Shown here piece by piece: positions 42,701-51,199 of a DNA stretch of 64,000 bases. The stretch is from M3007 sp046329435. GTDB lineage: Bacteria > Bacteroidota > Bacteroidia > Chitinophagales > Saprospiraceae. The notes beneath the pieces are model-generated. The model saw only the letters and a list, made by a program, of their open reading frames with translations. It did no database searches and had not been told where the DNA came from. The stretch lies in contig JAXLUR010000008.1 in assembly GCA_046329435.1 (NCBI GenBank), forward strand, positions 62,001 through 126,000, read 5' to 3'. The first letter of the stretch is position 1. Every line of letters starts with the position of its first letter. Made by a program: the position numbers and the translations under genes.

Positions 42701-45700
42701 CCTACCCGACTCCTGACTGGATCGAAGGTACGGGCGCACAGGGCTGGCCTTATGTATTTGGCGTACCCTCCGGCTGCTCGATCAACTGGACATACGAAGA
42801 CGTAGTGCTGGATGTATGCGACGGTACGTACAAAATCCGCCGCCGCTGGTCGATCATCGACTGGTGCATTGGCGACGGTTTCGAATACAACCAGATCATC
42901 AAAGTACTCGACGATCAAGGTCCGGCATTCGACTGCCCGGCCAACATCACGATCTCGACTGATCCGTTCGTATGCTGCGGTTCGACGAACCTGCCCGACG
43001 TGATCATCGAAGACAACTGCTCGCGGATCGACAACATCAGCGGCATGATCATCACGTTTGACCCGCAGACCAACGAGCAAACTGGTATGTACCAGATCGG
43101 AGGCCAACTGCAGGACTTCCCGGCCAACAACTACTGGGATCTGGATACGCTGGGCAACTTCGGCTGGACGCCGTGCTTGCCGCTGGGTACGCACACGGTG
43201 ATCTACGTAGCCGAAGACAACTGTGGCAACACCTCTTCGTGCTCGTTCCGCCTGACGGTACGTGACTACACGCCGCCGCAAGTGGCTTGCCAGGAATTCA
43301 CGACGGTAGCGATCAACGTTGACGATCCGTTCGACTGCTACGGCCCTGCGGGCCCGAACGGTCAACCGGCTGCACTGGACGCATGCTCCGGCGCTGGTGT
43401 GACGTGGGTAAAAGCTTCCTCGTTTGACAGCGGTTCGTTCGACAACTGCGGTAACATCAAGTTGACGATCCAGCGTATGGGTCCGGATTACAGCGATTGC
43501 ATCCAGGGTCTGAACTCGACGAACGGTCACCCGAACTGCGCAGACTTCTTCCCGGATTTCCCGAGCGAATTCGAACGCGCAACGGCAGAAGGCGACTCGA
43601 TCAAATTCTACTGCTGCGAAGTCGGTACGACGCAGACGGTGATCCTGACGGCTTACCAGTTGGACTACAACGGCAACTTCGTTGTTGGTCCGGACGGCAC
43701 CCCGGTATCGAACCAGTGCATGATCCAGGTTGAAGTACAAGACAAGATCAAACCGGTGTGCACGCCTCCGGCGAACACGACGGTATCGTGCGAGAACTTC
43801 GACCCGAGCCTGTGGGCTTACGGCAAAGCTACGCCTTACGACAACTGCTGCCTCGACACTTCGAAAGTATATCAAGGCCAGTGCGGTTTGACGCACAGCG
43901 CCAACTACTCGCTGTTCGACACGGTGTGCAACCGCGGTACGATCACGCGCACGTTCCGCGCTTACGACTGCCACGGCTTCTCGAGCCAGTGCACGCAGCG
44001 CGTGTTCGTGAACTACGAACAGGACTACTTCGTGCGTTTCCCGAACGACGTGATCGTGACGGTATGCGACGGTACGGGCAACTACGGCGAGCCGACGTTC
44101 TTCGGCGAAGACTGCGAACTGCTGGGTGTATCGTTCGAAGACGAAGTGTTCACGGTCGTACCGGACGCATGCTTCAAGATCGAGCGGACGTGGACGATCA
44201 TCAACTGGTGCACGTACAACACGAACCTTCCGTGCGTGTATGTACCGAACCCGAACCCGAACCCTGTGACGAACAGCACGCAGAACCTGCCCGGCCCGAT
44301 CGTATCGGCGCCCGGTACGCCGGCTCCGTGGGCTCCGTCGAACATCAAGGTGAACCCGAGCGACGCTACGGCAACGAACTACTCGGTGTTCTACACGGGT
44401 GGCACGTACAACGGCACGACGATCCCGAGCATCGCCAACAACAACTGCTTCGTGTACAAGCAGATCATCAAAGTGATCGACACGCAAGCGCCGACGGCGA
44501 ACTGCCCGGCCAGCCCGGTTGAATTCTGCGACCTGACGGTGAACAACCCGCAGTTGTGGAATGAAATGTACTGGTGGGACGGCGTGATCGGCCAGCACGA
44601 CCTGTGCGAAGGTCCGACCGACCTGAACGTAACGGCAACCGACGCATGCTCGGGCGCCAACATCAACATCGAATACCTGTTGTTCCTTGACCTGGACGGC
44701 GACGGTGTGATGGAGACGGTAGTTTCCTCGACCAACCTGCCTGGCATCAACAACGTACAATACGGCAACGCCTCGAACCCGAACTTCTCGGGTGGCACGC
44801 CGCGCGCCTTCGACGAGCGCCCGGTACCGACGAACCAGAAGTACCGCTTCGCAATCGACCGCGTGAAATCTGGCAACAACGTAACGGCTTATGTCCGCTG
44901 GGATACGCAGGCCGCCCAGGCCAACTCGACGAACACGTCGGTTGACGGTGTGGTACCTGAACTGCCCTACGGCACGCACAAGATCAAGTGGATCATTTCG
45001 GACGGTTGCGGCAACCAGTCGGTATGCGAATACACGTTCGTAGTGAAAGACTGCAAAGCGCCGACGGTGGTATGCTTCAATGGTCTGAGCGTGAACATCA
45101 TGCCGACGGGCATGGTAACGCTGTGGGCCACGGACTTCCTGCAATACGCCGAAGACAACTGCACGCCTCCGACGCCTTACACGCCGGGCAACCAGTTGAA
45201 ATACGCGATCCGCAAGTCGGGTCAGGGCACGGGCTTCCCTGTTGACGCCTTTGGCCAGCCGATCACGAATGTGACGTTCACGTGCGACGAAGTGGGCACG
45301 CAACCGGTAGAGTTGTGGGCACAGGATGCCGCCGGCAACGCTGCATACTGCGAAACGTATGTGATCATCCAGGATCCGTTCAACAACTGCGGTGGCAACC
45401 CGATCTCTGTTTCGGGTGCGCTGAAAACCGAGCCGTTGGCTGGTAACCAGGGTGTAGAAGACGCACAGGTAGAACTGGCTGGCACGCCTCCGAACGGTCT
45501 GCCGTCGATCAATGCCCTTGGCATCTCCGACAACGCCGGTCAGTACCTGTTCTCGAACTACCTGCCGCTGTCGACCGACTACACGGTAACGCCGGTGAAA
45601 GACGACAACCCGATGAACGGTGTATCGACGTTCGACCTGGTGCTGATGTCCAAGCACATCCTGGGCATCGAGCCGCTGAACTCGCCGTACAAGATCATCG

Positions 45701-46623
45701 CTGCCGACGTGAACAAATCGAACTCGGTGACGACGTTCGACATCGTTGAACTGCGCAAGTTGATCCTGGGTATCTACACGGAACTGCCGAACAACACCTC
45801 CTGGCGCTTCATTGACAAAGGCTTCCAGTTCGCCAACCCGAGCAATCCGTTTGCTTCGGTACCGTTCTCGGAAAACATCAGCCTTGGCAACGCACAAGCC
45901 AGCCAGTCGGACGACGACTTCACGGGCATCAAGATTGGTGACCTGAACGGTTCTGTGATCGCCAATGCCAACCAGCAAGCCGAAGACCGCACGGCCGGCA
46001 CGCTGCTGCTCGACGTGGAAGACCGCGACGTGAAAGCAGGTGAAGTGTTCGACGTGACGTTCCGCACGGCCGAGCAAGTACAAGGCTTCCAGTTCACGAT
46101 GAACCTCAACGGCCTGACGGTTGCTGATATCGTGAAGGGTGACAAAGTGAGCGCCGACAACTTCGGTGTGTTCGCTGATGCCCTGACGACGTCGATCGAC
46201 GGCGCTGGTGAGTTCACGGTGAAATTCCGCGCCGACAAAGCCGGCAAGTTGAGCGAAATGCTGCAACTGTCGAGCCGCATCACGCGCGCCGAAGCTTACA
46301 ATGCCAACGGTCAGAACCTGGAAGTCGCGCTGCGCTTCTCGGGCAACACGATCGCCGGTGTTGGCTTCGAGTTGTACCAGAACCAGCCGAACCCGTGGGT
46401 AGGCCGCACGATGGTGGGCTTCCACCTGCCGGTTGCTGCTACGGCTACGCTGACGGTGTACGACGAAACGGGCCGCGTACTGTTCACGCAGAAAGGCGAT
46501 TTTGCCAAAGGCTACAACGCCATCTCGCTGGATCGCGCCATGCTGAACACGACGGGCGTGCTGTACTACAAACTGGAAACGGCTACGGACAGCGCTACGA
46601 AGAAGATGATTCAGACCAAGTAA
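39796..46623 (+). CDS. Giant secreted P-domain/HYR/dockerin-like surface protein with T9SS sorting domain
   Basis: The 2275-aa protein has a signal peptide (about 1-35, ending MAFAQA) and two proprotein-convertase P-domain-like modules (about 38-220 and 711-853, sharing FDGENPNGTWKLVVNDYVGGDGG and its relatives). Many Cys-rich Ig-like/HYR segments follow, with VADTEKPVFTSCPGDI and DNC-type motifs. Near 1866-2010 is a dockerin-like domain with two DxNxS-type repeats (VSTFDLVLMSKHILG, AADVNKSNSVTTFDIVEL). A cohesin-like beta-sandwich spans about 2066-2185, and a type A T9SS tail starts about 2192 (LYQNQPNPWVG). It should be a large surface or released structural protein. Codon use is very biased, more so in the second half. 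An intrinsic terminator follows. Confidence 0.88.
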   Translation: MKGKNTSSNGLAQVAGRLSGLVALLMLFIGNMAFAQATFVGNNFNIPTAAGATSGTASGTVSVACVGTIANGANISITINNTHTFEGDLSYWLVAPGGQVLELCTRNGGGNNNFNVTFSDAAATNIAAATATTSTTTLPCGGAGQTFAYSGSFKPEGRNNVIPAFPTSPSNVPAAGTFTFANTFSGINADGNWTLIINDHVGGDAGATCNWSITFAGVTVPSCSFVGAPTLAALNIGMDPGTCASTPITVPSVTGSCTTTTISYSINGGAFTTVPSGATTIDPNLAAGAYTITWQVVNQCFQTTTATQQVTVADTEKPVFTSCPGDIIVNLDPGDCGAYVNFDVSAYDNCGFITQNSGQPGYAFPLVGAGGISVAGANLPGGYMFDLKNSTNFPMLINSVEVRFGPTGFAGPATGTATTVSAYYTTSATTYVGNNTTPGNWTQVGGAPINVTVGPQNGNTVVTFPTPISFAPGQSRGIFLFGDTYSLIYNSAANSTAAAQNINGELSLTSGVAQGTAFQTGLQFGPPRSPQVRFNYTYGPGLLFTVIQTDGPASGSYFPIGSTFISFKATDASNNMATCSFNIIVNEFPNPISALVCNDLVYVSLDENCYHKMGADDVLEGGPYHCYDDYIVEVDKTAPFGNGPWLPAEFGPSDIGKTYQIRVTDPDTGNKCWGNVKVEDKLPPVLDCPPVSLPCNADVSPTAVQELVTKASATFAIPASGPVTVNIPVSGVNAPLNDLNITFVTDHTWVGDIDARLTSPSGTTVIFFDRPGVPAAGLGCAGDGLDVGFDDEATATYAQFEATCGNNPAISGIFQPANPLSAFDGENPNGTWKLVVNDYVGGDGGPNSSITLSIGQTGGAGFPNGMAWPNGDINQVNANTFVVAAGAGTPQLDNCSDVTLTYIDTQVPQNCASGLTATINRKWTAKDGYGNTSTCVQTINLVRPSLSDVTLPPDYDDIDAPAFHCTDNAYPTPDWIEGTGAQGWPYVFGVPSGCSINWTYEDVVLDVCDGTYKIRRRWSIIDWCIGDGFEYNQIIKVLDDQGPAFDCPANITISTDPFVCCGSTNLPDVIIEDNCSRIDNISGMIITFDPQTNEQTGMYQIGGQLQDFPANNYWDLDTLGNFGWTPCLPLGTHTVIYVAEDNCGNTSSCSFRLTVRDYTPPQVACQEFTTVAINVDDPFDCYGPAGPNGQPAALDACSGAGVTWVKASSFDSGSFDNCGNIKLTIQRMGPDYSDCIQGLNSTNGHPNCADFFPDFPSEFERATAEGDSIKFYCCEVGTTQTVILTAYQLDYNGNFVVGPDGTPVSNQCMIQVEVQDKIKPVCTPPANTTVSCENFDPSLWAYGKATPYDNCCLDTSKVYQGQCGLTHSANYSLFDTVCNRGTITRTFRAYDCHGFSSQCTQRVFVNYEQDYFVRFPNDVIVTVCDGTGNYGEPTFFGEDCELLGVSFEDEVFTVVPDACFKIERTWTIINWCTYNTNLPCVYVPNPNPNPVTNSTQNLPGPIVSAPGTPAPWAPSNIKVNPSDATATNYSVFYTGGTYNGTTIPSIANNNCFVYKQIIKVIDTQAPTANCPASPVEFCDLTVNNPQLWNEMYWWDGVIGQHDLCEGPTDLNVTATDACSGANINIEYLLFLDLDGDGVMETVVSSTNLPGINNVQYGNASNPNFSGGTPRAFDERPVPTNQKYRFAIDRVKSGNNVTAYVRWDTQAAQANSTNTSVDGVVPELPYGTHKIKWIISDGCGNQSVCEYTFVVKDCKAPTVVCFNGLSVNIMPTGMVTLWATDFLQYAEDNCTPPTPYTPGNQLKYAIRKSGQGTGFPVDAFGQPITNVTFTCDEVGTQPVELWAQDAAGNAAYCETYVIIQDPFNNCGGNPISVSGALKTEPLAGNQGVEDAQVELAGTPPNGLPSINALGISDNAGQYLFSNYLPLSTDYTVTPVKDDNPMNGVSTFDLVLMSKHILGIEPLNSPYKIIAADVNKSNSVTTFDIVELRKLILGIYTELPNNTSWRFIDKGFQFANPSNPFASVPFSENISLGNAQASQSDDDFTGIKIGDLNGSVIANANQQAEDRTAGTLLLDVEDRDVKAGEVFDVTFRTAEQVQGFQFTMNLNGLTVADIVKGDKVSADNFGVFADALTTSIDGAGEFTVKFRADKAGKLSEMLQLSSRITRAEAYNANGQNLEVALRFSGNTIAGVGFELYQNQPNPWVGRTMVGFHLPVAATATLTVYDETGRVLFTQKGDFAKGYNAISLDRAMLNTTGVLYYKLETATDSATKKMIQTK

Positions 46624-46654
46624 TCAATACTTGATCGACCGCATCAAATAAAGC

Positions 46655-46694
46655 AGCGGCCGCATCCTCATCAGGATGCGGCCGCTCTTTTTTT
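46655..46694 (+). terminator. Strong intrinsic terminator of the giant surface protein gene
   Basis: A perfect 14-bp stem (AGCGGCCGCATCCT with its complement), 4-base loop and a T7 run. It starts 32 bp past the stop. Confidence 0.88.
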
Positions 46695-46811
46695 AAGTAT
46701 AAAGGCTGGCTGGCGACAGTTGAAGTGTTTGCCCGGCTTTTGCCTTGTAAAAAATGGAAAGGTTCAGGGCAGGGGCGGTTGCCCACCTTCCCCAAAAAAA
46801 AGCCTGAAAAC

Positions 46812-47339
46812 CTATTTGTTCGCTACAAAATCGAGCGAGACGGAGTTGATACAATAGCGCAAACCCGTGGGCGCCGGTCCATCGTCGAAAACATGACCGA
46901 GGTGCCCGCCGCATCGCGCACATTCAACTTCCGTGCGCGACATGCCGTGCGTTTCGTCAGGTTTTTCCAAAACGAACTCCCGCTTGTACGGCTGATAAAA
47001 CGAAGGCCAACCCGTTCCGGAATCGAATTTGGTTTGGGAGGAAAAAAGTGGCAAACCACAGCCCCGGCACACATAAATACCCTCGGCATGGTTGTCCCAC
47101 AGGTCGCCGCTGAACGACGCTTCCGTACTTTCTTCCCTCAAAACTTCGTATTCAAGCGGTTGAAGACGGGTTCTCCAGTAATCGTCGGAAAATTGAACGG
47201 TACGCAAGCGCCCGCTCTCCTCGTATTGGGCAGGTACGAGCAGGGAGTCGGGGCGACTGCCGGCTGACTGTGCAATACGGGAATCCGGTTGCGGCGAACT
47301 GCAGGCCGCAAATACAGTTAAAACAACAAGATATCTCAT
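46812..47339 (-). CDS. msrB: Peptide-methionine (R)-S-oxide reductase, lipoprotein form
   Basis: The 175-aa protein is an MsrB with a lipobox signal (FAAC, Cys13), so it works outside the cytoplasm, unlike most MsrB. The zinc cysteines are Cys91/Cys94 (CRGC) and Cys140/Cys143 (CARCGG). The catalytic Cys is Cys163 in RYCINS, and SGTGWPSF and HLGHVFDDGP are as in the family. It repairs oxidised methionine of exported proteins. It is the last gene of a minus-strand group starting at lipB. Confidence 0.93.
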   Translation of the reverse strand: MRYLVVLTVFAACSSPQPDSRIAQSAGSRPDSLLVPAQYEESGRLRTVQFSDDYWRTRLQPLEYEVLREESTEASFSGDLWDNHAEGIYVCRGCGLPLFSSQTKFDSGTGWPSFYQPYKREFVLEKPDETHGMSRTEVECARCGGHLGHVFDDGPAPTGLRYCINSVSLDFVANK

Positions 47340-47354
47340 GATGGAAGTAATGTT

Positions 47355-47798
47355 TCAACGCCTGCGCCGGATACGGGGCTGGTTCCATTCCTCGCGCTCG
47401 GCAAACTCCACAATTTTGCGTACGAAATTGACCAGTGACAAAAAGACCAGGAACCCGAAAGTAACCACGATATAAATCCAGCGATACGTGCCTGCTTCGC
47501 CCAGAGGAATCCCTGAAAACAACCATGCTGCCAGCCCGTTGAACCCTGCCAGCCCGATATAGCTATACATCGAGATGCCCCAGTACTTCATCGCATTACT
47601 GGATCGCAAGCTCATCAAACTGTTGAAAATGGCGAACAACAGCGAAAAAGCCGTAGCGATCGACCAGGGAAAGAGCGGCTCCATTTGAACAAGTCCGACT
47701 ACGTCGAGCAACTTCGCTCCACCCATCAGCAGGAGCGCGCCGGCTGCCACGAGGCCGGCTTGTTGAAAGGGCGAAAAATTCTGATTGGTGGAAAACAT
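47355..47798 (-). CDS. Four-helix membrane protein of unknown function
   Basis: The 147-aa protein has four hydrophobic helices (about residues 14-34, 43-62, 76-95 and 106-126) and an Arg-rich C-terminus (QPRIRRRR). A short loop after helix 2 includes SLRSSNAMKYWG. It is an inner-membrane protein of a type common beside msrB or lipB in this phylum, but I do not recognise a function. It lies 15 bp before msrB on the same strand. Confidence 0.75.
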   Translation of the reverse strand: MFSTNQNFSPFQQAGLVAAGALLLMGGAKLLDVVGLVQMEPLFPWSIATAFSLLFAIFNSLMSLRSSNAMKYWGISMYSYIGLAGFNGLAAWLFSGIPLGEAGTYRWIYIVVTFGFLVFLSLVNFVRKIVEFAEREEWNQPRIRRRR

Positions 47799-47825
47799 AG
47801 CGCTTGTTTAATTCCTCCGGGGAAT

Positions 47826-48236
47826 CTATTTGATCATTACCCCTTTACGGTTGAGCAATGGAATATCGGTAAAATGAATGTCTTCAAGGCTGCCGGCGAC
47901 AAACACGTATTTTTTATCGTACAAATAGTCGTGAAAAGAAAAACTGACCCAGTATTCGTTGGCCAGCGTCAGTACCGATTTTTGTACAGGTTCGATTTTT
48001 ACCACTTCGTTTGGCCCGATACGATCCCAAAAATACCGCAGGGTAGTAGTGCGGCGCTGCTCGCCATCAATTTCGCCGTAGCCGGTAGAATTAACCAGTA
48101 CGGAGCGTATCGGTTCGTTTTTAAGGTTGATCAGGTAGGCGTCCCAGAATTCTTCGTGATCTTCTTCGTATTCGAGTCGGGGAATGATGGCCACGGCCAA
48201 ATCTTCCACTTTCAGGATCGGAATATCTTTTTTCAT
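47826..48236 (-). CDS. Uncharacterised cytoplasmic protein
   Basis: The 136-aa protein is mixed alpha/beta with no signal or membrane segment. It contains an RIGPNEVVKIEPVQKSVLTL strand-helix region and a WVSFSFHDYLYDKKYVFVAGS segment. I do not recognise a family. The start ATG at 48236 overlaps the lipB stop (ATGA, 48233-48236), pointing to translational coupling with lipB. The longer frame upstream is not used because it overlaps lipB. Confidence 0.75.
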   Translation of the reverse strand: MKKDIPILKVEDLAVAIIPRLEYEEDHEEFWDAYLINLKNEPIRSVLVNSTGYGEIDGEQRRTTTLRYFWDRIGPNEVVKIEPVQKSVLTLANEYWVSFSFHDYLYDKKYVFVAGSLEDIHFTDIPLLNRKGVMIK

Positions 48237-48991
48237 AAGGATAAAAGCTGCTGCGGGGCAACAGGAGCCGCCCATTCACATTCAAAAACTGCTGAAAAAT
48301 GTTGTTTGATCAATGTTTTGACCAGATCCATATCGACCGGAGCGCCCAGCTCACGTTCGAGAGAGGTAACCGTTTTGTCTGCGTCGACTATGCCGCATGG
48401 CACAATATAATCGAAATATTCGAGTCGGGTATTGACATTGAATGCCCAGCCATGCAAAGTGACCCAGCGACTCAAATGCACGCCGATAGCACAAATCTTG
48501 CGTTGCATCCGGGTCGCCTCGCCCTGAATGCCGGGGGCGGCGCCGCTAAGCCAGACACCGGTGTAATCTTTGATGCGGCAGGCTTCAAGGTCAAAATGGG
48601 CCAGTGTCCGGATGATGACTTCTTCGATACCCCTGACATAGCGGTGCACGTCGGTAAAAAAGCATTCGAGGTCGAGTATCGGATAACCCACGAGTTGCCC
48701 CGGCCCGTGAAAAGTAATATCACCCCCGCGGTTGATCGGGAAAAACTCGATGCCGCGCTCGGCCAGTTGCTCTTCACTGAGCAACAGATTGTCCATAGAA
48801 CCGCTTTTCCCCAGCGTAAAAACCGGCGGGTGCTCGACAAACAACAGGTAGTGATCCTGCGGGTAGGACAGGGGCGGGGAGGGGCGGTGCCTGATTTTGT
48901 TGTCGACCAGCTTGCGGTGCAAAGCCGTCTGGTAATCCCAGGCTTCCGCATATCGCATTTGCCCCAGATCTTCAAAATGGACGTATGGCAT
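48233..48991 (-). CDS. lipB: Octanoyltransferase (lipoyl(octanoyl) transferase)
   Basis: The 252-aa protein has the LipB signature RGGDITFHGPGQ (residues 88-99), the catalytic Lys165 (in RMQRKICAIG) and Cys199 (in IVPCGI). It transfers octanoate from acyl carrier protein to lipoyl domains of 2-oxoacid dehydrogenases. It heads a minus-strand group with the 136-aa gene, the membrane protein and msrB. The N-terminus is somewhat longer than E. coli LipB. Confidence 0.95.
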   Translation of the reverse strand: MPYVHFEDLGQMRYAEAWDYQTALHRKLVDNKIRHRPSPPLSYPQDHYLLFVEHPPVFTLGKSGSMDNLLLSEEQLAERGIEFFPINRGGDITFHGPGQLVGYPILDLECFFTDVHRYVRGIEEVIIRTLAHFDLEACRIKDYTGVWLSGAAPGIQGEATRMQRKICAIGVHLSRWVTLHGWAFNVNTRLEYFDYIVPCGIVDADKTVTSLERELGAPVDMDLVKTLIKQHFSAVFECEWAAPVAPQQLLSL

Positions 48992-49226
48992 GGTCGTAAA
49001 ACAACGGGCTGGTAAAGAAGTTGACTGATCCGAAACTGCTTCAGGGTGTTATTTCCCGGTCAAAACGACTCCGGTTTTATCCACAGGGTTCCGGGAAAAA
49101 TACCGAATAGCCGGTTAAAATTTCAGAAACCCCGGCGAATGCCGACGAAACTTGCAGCAAAGTAAACGCCTGCAACCAAGACGACAAAAATGAAGCGCCG
49201 GAAGAGACGGCCCTGCTCCGATTTGC

Positions 49227-49234
49227 TACCTTTG
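49227..49234 (+). promoter_or_regulatory. -7 box (TACCTTTG) of pyrG
   Basis: TACCTTTG lies 25 bp before the pyrG ATG in the 268-bp divergent gap with lipB; no -33 TTTG stands out. Confidence 0.5.
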
Positions 49235-49259
49235 CATCCCGTAACAACTCGAAGCGTAC

Positions 49260-50870
49260 ATGACGAAATACATTTTTGTTACGGGCGGCGTCACCTCCTC
49301 GCTGGGCAAAGGCATCCTTTGCGCCTCACTCGCCAAACTTCTCCAGGCCCGCGGCTTTTCCGTAACCATTCAAAAATTTGACCCCTACCTCAACGTAGAC
49401 CCGGGAACACTCAATCCGTACGAGCACGGCGAATGCTATGTCACGGAAGACGGGGCAGAAACCGACCTCGATCTGGGGCACTACGAGCGTTTCCTCAATA
49501 CCCCCACCAGCCGCGCCAACAATGTGACGACGGGCCTGGTGTACCAGACGGTCATTGAAAAAGAACGCTCGGGAGAGTACCTCGGCAAAACCGTACAGGT
49601 CATTCCGCACATCACCGACGAAATCAAACGCCGCATGCTCCTGCTCGGCCAAACCGGCCAGTATGATATCGTGATTACCGAACTGGGCGGTACCGCGGGC
49701 GACATCGAATCGTTGCCCTATGTCGAATCGGTGCGGCAGATGCGCTGGGAACTCGGCCGCGACAACTGTATCGTTATCCACCTTACCCTGGTGCCTTACC
49801 TAAAAGCTGCCAAAGAACTGAAAACCAAGCCGACGCAACACTCTGTAAAAGAACTGCTTAGCCTTGGCGTACAACCCGACATCCTGGCTTGCCGCACCGA
49901 GCATCCGCTGGGCGCCGAGCTTCGCCGGAAAATCGCGCTGTTCTGCAACGTCGAAATGTCCTCGGTGATCGAAGTGATCGACGCCGACAGCATCTACGAC
50001 GTTCCGCTGATGTTGCACAAGGAAAAACTCGACAGCGTCGTCATTTCCAAACTGCACATGAACGACCGCCGCGAACCTAATTTGAATTCGTGGAAAAACT
50101 TCCTGGGCAAACTCAAGAACCCCCTGCACGAGGTTCGGATCGGCCTTATTGGCAAATACAACGAATTGCCCGATGCCTACAAGTCGATTTACGAAGCATT
50201 CGTGCATGCAGGCGCCGTCAACGAATGCAAGGTGCGGGTGATACCCATTCACGCCGAAATGCTGGAAGGCAGTTACAACGACGTGATCAAGGTGCTGAAC
50301 GATCTCAACGGTATTTTGGTCGCCCCGGGCTTCGGAGAGCGAGGTATCGAAGGGAAATTGATGGCTATCCGGTATGCCAGGGAAAACAAGGTGCCCTTTT
50401 TCGGCATTTGCCTTGGCATGCAAACGGCCTGTGTCGAATTTGCCCGCAATGTTATCGGACTGACCGGCGCGGCATCCACAGAAGTCAATCCTTCCTCGCC
50501 CGACCCGGTAATCGACCTGATGCCGGAGCAAAAAAAGATCACGCAAAAAGGCGGTACGATGCGCCTGGGCGCCTATGCCTGCGATATCCGGAAAAAAAGC
50601 AAAGCTTTCACGGCCTATCAAAGCACGACCATCAGCGAGCGCCACCGCCACCGCTGGGAGTTCAACAACGATTACCTCGACAGGTTTGAAAAAGCGGGGA
50701 TGATCCCCAGTGGCGTCAACCCCGATTCCGGTCTGGTCGAAATCATAGAGTTGAAAGACCACCCCTGGTTTGTAGGGGTTCAATTCCACCCTGAGTTGAA
50801 AAGCACAGTGGAAAGCCCGCATCCCTTGTTTGTCGCTTTTGTAAAAGCGAGTATAAAAGGGAAAGAATAA
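49260..50870 (+). CDS. pyrG: CTP synthase
   Basis: The 536-aa protein has the amidoligase domain (KYIFVTGGVTSSLGKGILCA at the start, DPYLNVDPGTLNPYEHGE, ELGGTAGDIESLPY) and a class I glutamine amidotransferase domain (GICLGMQTACVEFARNV with nucleophile Cys384; the His-Glu pair is in FVGVQFHPELKS). It makes CTP from UTP with glutamine and ATP. Full length and motifs match the family. Confidence 0.97.
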   Translation: MTKYIFVTGGVTSSLGKGILCASLAKLLQARGFSVTIQKFDPYLNVDPGTLNPYEHGECYVTEDGAETDLDLGHYERFLNTPTSRANNVTTGLVYQTVIEKERSGEYLGKTVQVIPHITDEIKRRMLLLGQTGQYDIVITELGGTAGDIESLPYVESVRQMRWELGRDNCIVIHLTLVPYLKAAKELKTKPTQHSVKELLSLGVQPDILACRTEHPLGAELRRKIALFCNVEMSSVIEVIDADSIYDVPLMLHKEKLDSVVISKLHMNDRREPNLNSWKNFLGKLKNPLHEVRIGLIGKYNELPDAYKSIYEAFVHAGAVNECKVRVIPIHAEMLEGSYNDVIKVLNDLNGILVAPGFGERGIEGKLMAIRYARENKVPFFGICLGMQTACVEFARNVIGLTGAASTEVNPSSPDPVIDLMPEQKKITQKGGTMRLGAYACDIRKKSKAFTAYQSTTISERHRHRWEFNNDYLDRFEKAGMIPSGVNPDSGLVEIIELKDHPWFVGVQFHPELKSTVESPHPLFVAFVKASIKGKE

Positions 50871-50877
50871 GGCCTGC

Positions 50878-50916
50878 CGGGCGTTGTTTTTGAAAAGGAA
50901 CAACGCCCGACTTGCT
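50878..50916. terminator. Hairpin between pyrG and the small membrane protein gene
   Basis: An 11-bp stem (CGGGCGTTGTT with AACAACGCCCG) and 10-base loop, with a short T run downstream. It lies 7 bp past the pyrG stop and next to the convergent gene's stop. Confidence 0.6.
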
Positions 50917-50918
50917 TT

Positions 50919-51197
50919 TCAAACCTGTTTGGTGCTGAACAAACTCACCAGCCACGCAACCAACAGGGAGGCAGCCGGCAAGGCGACAAGCACCAGGGAC
51001 GCCGTTCGAAGACGAAACGCAAACCTGAGTACCGGGCCTCCGACCAAACAAATGACCAGACCCAGCAACAACCAGTTAAGCAAGTCGGTGGAAAGGCCAA
51101 GGCCGCTTCGAAAGCGCGCGGCGATCAATACAAAAAGCGTGAAAAGGAGATCGAAGGCCCAAAGAATCCAAAAAAGCAATGTCACTGGATAAAACAA
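50919..51197 (-). CDS. Small membrane protein of unknown function
   Basis: The 92-aa protein as drawn from a TTG start has three to four hydrophobic helices (FYPVTLLFWILWAFDLLFTL, LLNWLLLGLVICLVGGPVL, LVLVALPAASLLVAWLVSL). The open frame extends back to ATG 51317, but those extra 40 residues are the overlapping wrong frame of the methyltransferase remnant, so I start it at the TTG 51195-51197 next to the remnant's stop. Family and role are not known. The start is uncertain. Confidence 0.45.
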   Translation of the reverse strand: MFYPVTLLFWILWAFDLLFTLFVLIAARFRSGLGLSTDLLNWLLLGLVICLVGGPVLRFAFRLRTASLVLVALPAASLLVAWLVSLFSTKQV

Positions 51198-51199
51198 GG

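Noticed and set aside
40207..46425. A 2072-aa ORF on the minus strand
   Set aside because: It is the antisense of the giant surface protein gene, with Arg/Val-rich low-complexity translation, no domain and no signal; it comes from biased codons on the sense strand.
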